A stretch of DNA of 7,867 nucleotides from Verrucomicrobiales bacterium (lineage in GTDB: Bacteria; Verrucomicrobiota; Verrucomicrobiia; Verrucomicrobiales; DEV007). Positions 6,983 through 7,867 of this stretch are shown here, piece after piece. The notes under the pieces were generated by a model, which had not been told where the DNA came from, searched no databases, and worked only from the letters and a program-made list of their open reading frames with translations. Within the stretch, counting starts at the first letter, position 1. Every line of letters begins with the position of its first letter. Position numbers and translations under genes: made by a program. The stretch covers positions 1 through 7,867 of the forward strand of contig JALRFZ010000264.1 of assembly GCA_023253615.1 (NCBI GenBank). Direction: 5' to 3'.

Positions 6983-7482
6983 TCAGTTGCCGCGTCTTGA
7001 ACGCACCTTCGGGAGCCCTGGGAAGAGCCTGGCGGGAATCCACCGGGCGCATGTGGCAGGCCCTTCCCGCGCTGCTCGGCGCCCTCGTCTTCGTACGCCT
7101 CATGATGGTGGGCGCCGAATCCTCGCCCGTCATGCTCATCGGCCATTCGCTCGCGGGATTCACCGGCGGCTGGTGGCCGCTGCTGGCCTCCTACCTCGGC
7201 GCGGTCGGATCCTTCTTCGCGGGGTCCTGCACCATTTCCAATCTCACCTTCGGTCCCATCCAGGACGCCATCGCCTCGCAGCGAGGCTTCGACCGCACCA
7301 CGCTCCTGGCACTGCAATCGGTCGGCGGGGCGATGGGCAACATGGTCGCCATTCACAACATCGTCGCCGTCGGCACGGTGCTGGGCCTGCGGAACGCCGA
7401 GGGGATGATCCTGCGGCAAACCATCCTGCCGATGATCGTCTACGGCCTCATCGCCGCCGTCGCCGCGGCCTTCCTGATTTAG
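6979..7482 (+). CDS. lctP: L-lactate permease family protein, C-terminal part (frame broken)
   Basis: The last 167 residues of the permease begun at 5894, in the next frame. Family features include the amphipathic linker ALGRAWRESTGRMWQALPAL, a membrane segment with LVFVRLMM, the conserved SFFAGSCTISNLTFGPIQ (G82, S83, T85, S87, N88), SVGGAMGNMVAIHNIVAVGTV, and a final hydrophobic segment VYGLIAAVAAAFLI before the TAG stop. Family homology continues upstream of the ATG at 6979 in this frame (LVS), which is why a frameshift is favoured over an independent gene. If the overlapping ATG is used for reinitiation, the two halves could still be made from one message and might assemble; this is speculative. 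No terminator with a T tract is obvious after the stop. Confidence 0.8.
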   Translation: MISCRVLNAPSGALGRAWRESTGRMWQALPALLGALVFVRLMMVGAESSPVMLIGHSLAGFTGGWWPLLASYLGAVGSFFAGSCTISNLTFGPIQDAIASQRGFDRTTLLALQSVGGAMGNMVAIHNIVAVGTVLGLRNAEGMILRQTILPMIVYGLIAAVAAAFLI

Positions 7483-7713
7483 TCTCCTTGCCGAAGATCT
7501 TCGCCGAAAAAAGTCTCTTTTGGGGTGGTGCCTTGCCCACTTCGTCCGACGGCTCCATGGAAAGCAAGTCTCTTCGACGAAAGGTATCTGGCGACGGTTG
7601 AGAAGGATCTCGACGATATCGCCGACCAAGACGATCCGTTCACCCGAGGTGTCAAATCAGGTCCAGGCCCGAGGGATCGGTAGCGACGAAGCGACTTCGG
7701 GAAACCAATTCTC
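7483..7713. other. Intergenic stretch without a convincing gene
   Basis: This separates the convergent permease and SGNH hydrolase genes. A palindrome CGAAGATCTTCG lies just after the permease stop and a 5-bp hairpin CGAAG-CGA-CTTCG at 7687-7699. Neither has a proper T tract. The frame of the permease C-terminus stays open from 7483 to a TAG near 7683 and ends in protein-like text (SLFDERYLATVEKDLDDIAD, then QDDPF), but it has no ATG and no start with a ribosome binding site. A 14-codon frame from ATG 7557 is too short to support. A decayed gene end is possible. Confidence 0.4.
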
Positions 7714-7867
7714 TTATTTCTCCTCCAGCAGCGGCCTCAGCCCCTCCGCATACACCTCATATCCCGCCGGCGAGAGATGGATGTGGTCCGGGGTGAAAAG
7801 GTCCTTTTTGATCGTGCCGTCGGCATGGGTGAAATCGCTCCAGAGATCGAGGACACGGACCTTTGGA
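7714..7867 (-). CDS. SGNH/GDSL-type hydrolase, C-terminal end (rest outside window)
   Basis: Only the last 50 residues are visible, read on the minus strand from the window edge to TAA at 7714-7716. The sequence PKVRVLDLWSDF, then a short acidic and basic stretch, then DLFTPDHIHLSPAGYEVYAE is the standard end of an SGNH/GDSL esterase or acylhydrolase. D-H-I-H supplies the catalytic Asp (7786-7788) and His (7777-7779) of block V, followed by the L-S-P-A-G-Y motif and a closing helix, LRPLLEEK. Such enzymes hydrolyse esters of lipids or acetylated sugars. The catalytic serine block and any signal peptide lie beyond the window, so substrate and location cannot be judged. It was too short to stand out as an open frame, but the motif match is clear. 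Confidence 0.8.
   Translation of the reverse strand, partial: PKVRVLDLWSDFTHADGTIKKDLFTPDHIHLSPAGYEVYAEGLRPLLEEK

Noticed and set aside
7489..7512. Intrinsic terminator after the permease, from palindrome CGAAGATCTTCG
   Set aside because: A hairpin would have only four base pairs around a GATC loop and is followed by A residues, not a T tract on this strand.
1..7867. CRISPR array, tRNA, rRNA, insertion sequence or integrase attachment site
   Set aside because: I looked for spaced direct repeats, tRNA-like cloverleaf ends and transposase motifs and saw none.

Overview
The window is a high-GC, gene-dense bacterial chromosome segment. It opens inside a housekeeping threonine synthase gene, so it is probably not an obvious plasmid or phage. 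Few starts have a recognisable Shine-Dalgarno sequence. Together with a Tat-exported amidohydrolase and an SGNH-type hydrolase, this is compatible with a Verrucomicrobiota-like organism; that is an impression, since no marker in the window fixes the taxon.

Layout. Positions 2-892 (+) hold the 3' two-thirds of threonine synthase. After an 85-base gap with a small hairpin comes a Tat-signal, TIM-barrel amidohydrolase of the Amidohydro_2 type (978-1904, +). Facing it, 24 bases away, is an M42-like co-catalytic metallo-aminopeptidase (1929-2924, -). A 132-base divergent promoter region then leads into a tight three-gene cluster on the + strand. It consists of a 178-residue unknown protein with four N-terminal cysteines and a basic, proline-rich tail (3057-3593); a 467-residue protein that reads as an archaeo-eukaryotic-type primase fused to a PriL-like four-cysteine domain (3595-4998); and a TIM-barrel protein of the endonuclease IV/xylose isomerase-like family (4995-5840). 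The first junction is a one-base gap and the second an ATGA overlap, so the three are probably translated together. After 53 bases comes an L-lactate permease (LctP family) broken into two frames at about 6968, again with an ATGA overlap (5894-6982 and 6979-7482). A 231-base stretch with no convincing gene follows, and the window closes with the 3' end of an SGNH/GDSL-type hydrolase on the - strand (7714-7867).

How the genes fit together. The most interesting unit is 3057-5840. The middle protein carries the three AEP catalytic motifs in order (DxE, SGxGxH-like with T for S, and hydrophobic-D followed by RMP...K). Its C-terminus has a PPC motif and three more cysteines spaced as in the iron-sulfur domain of the primase large subunit. 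A neighbour with all nine endonuclease IV-like metal ligands makes a small primer-synthesis/repair cassette a reasonable hypothesis. The rival reading is that the TIM-barrel protein is a sugar isomerase or epimerase belonging with the downstream permease. The sequence alone does not decide between them.
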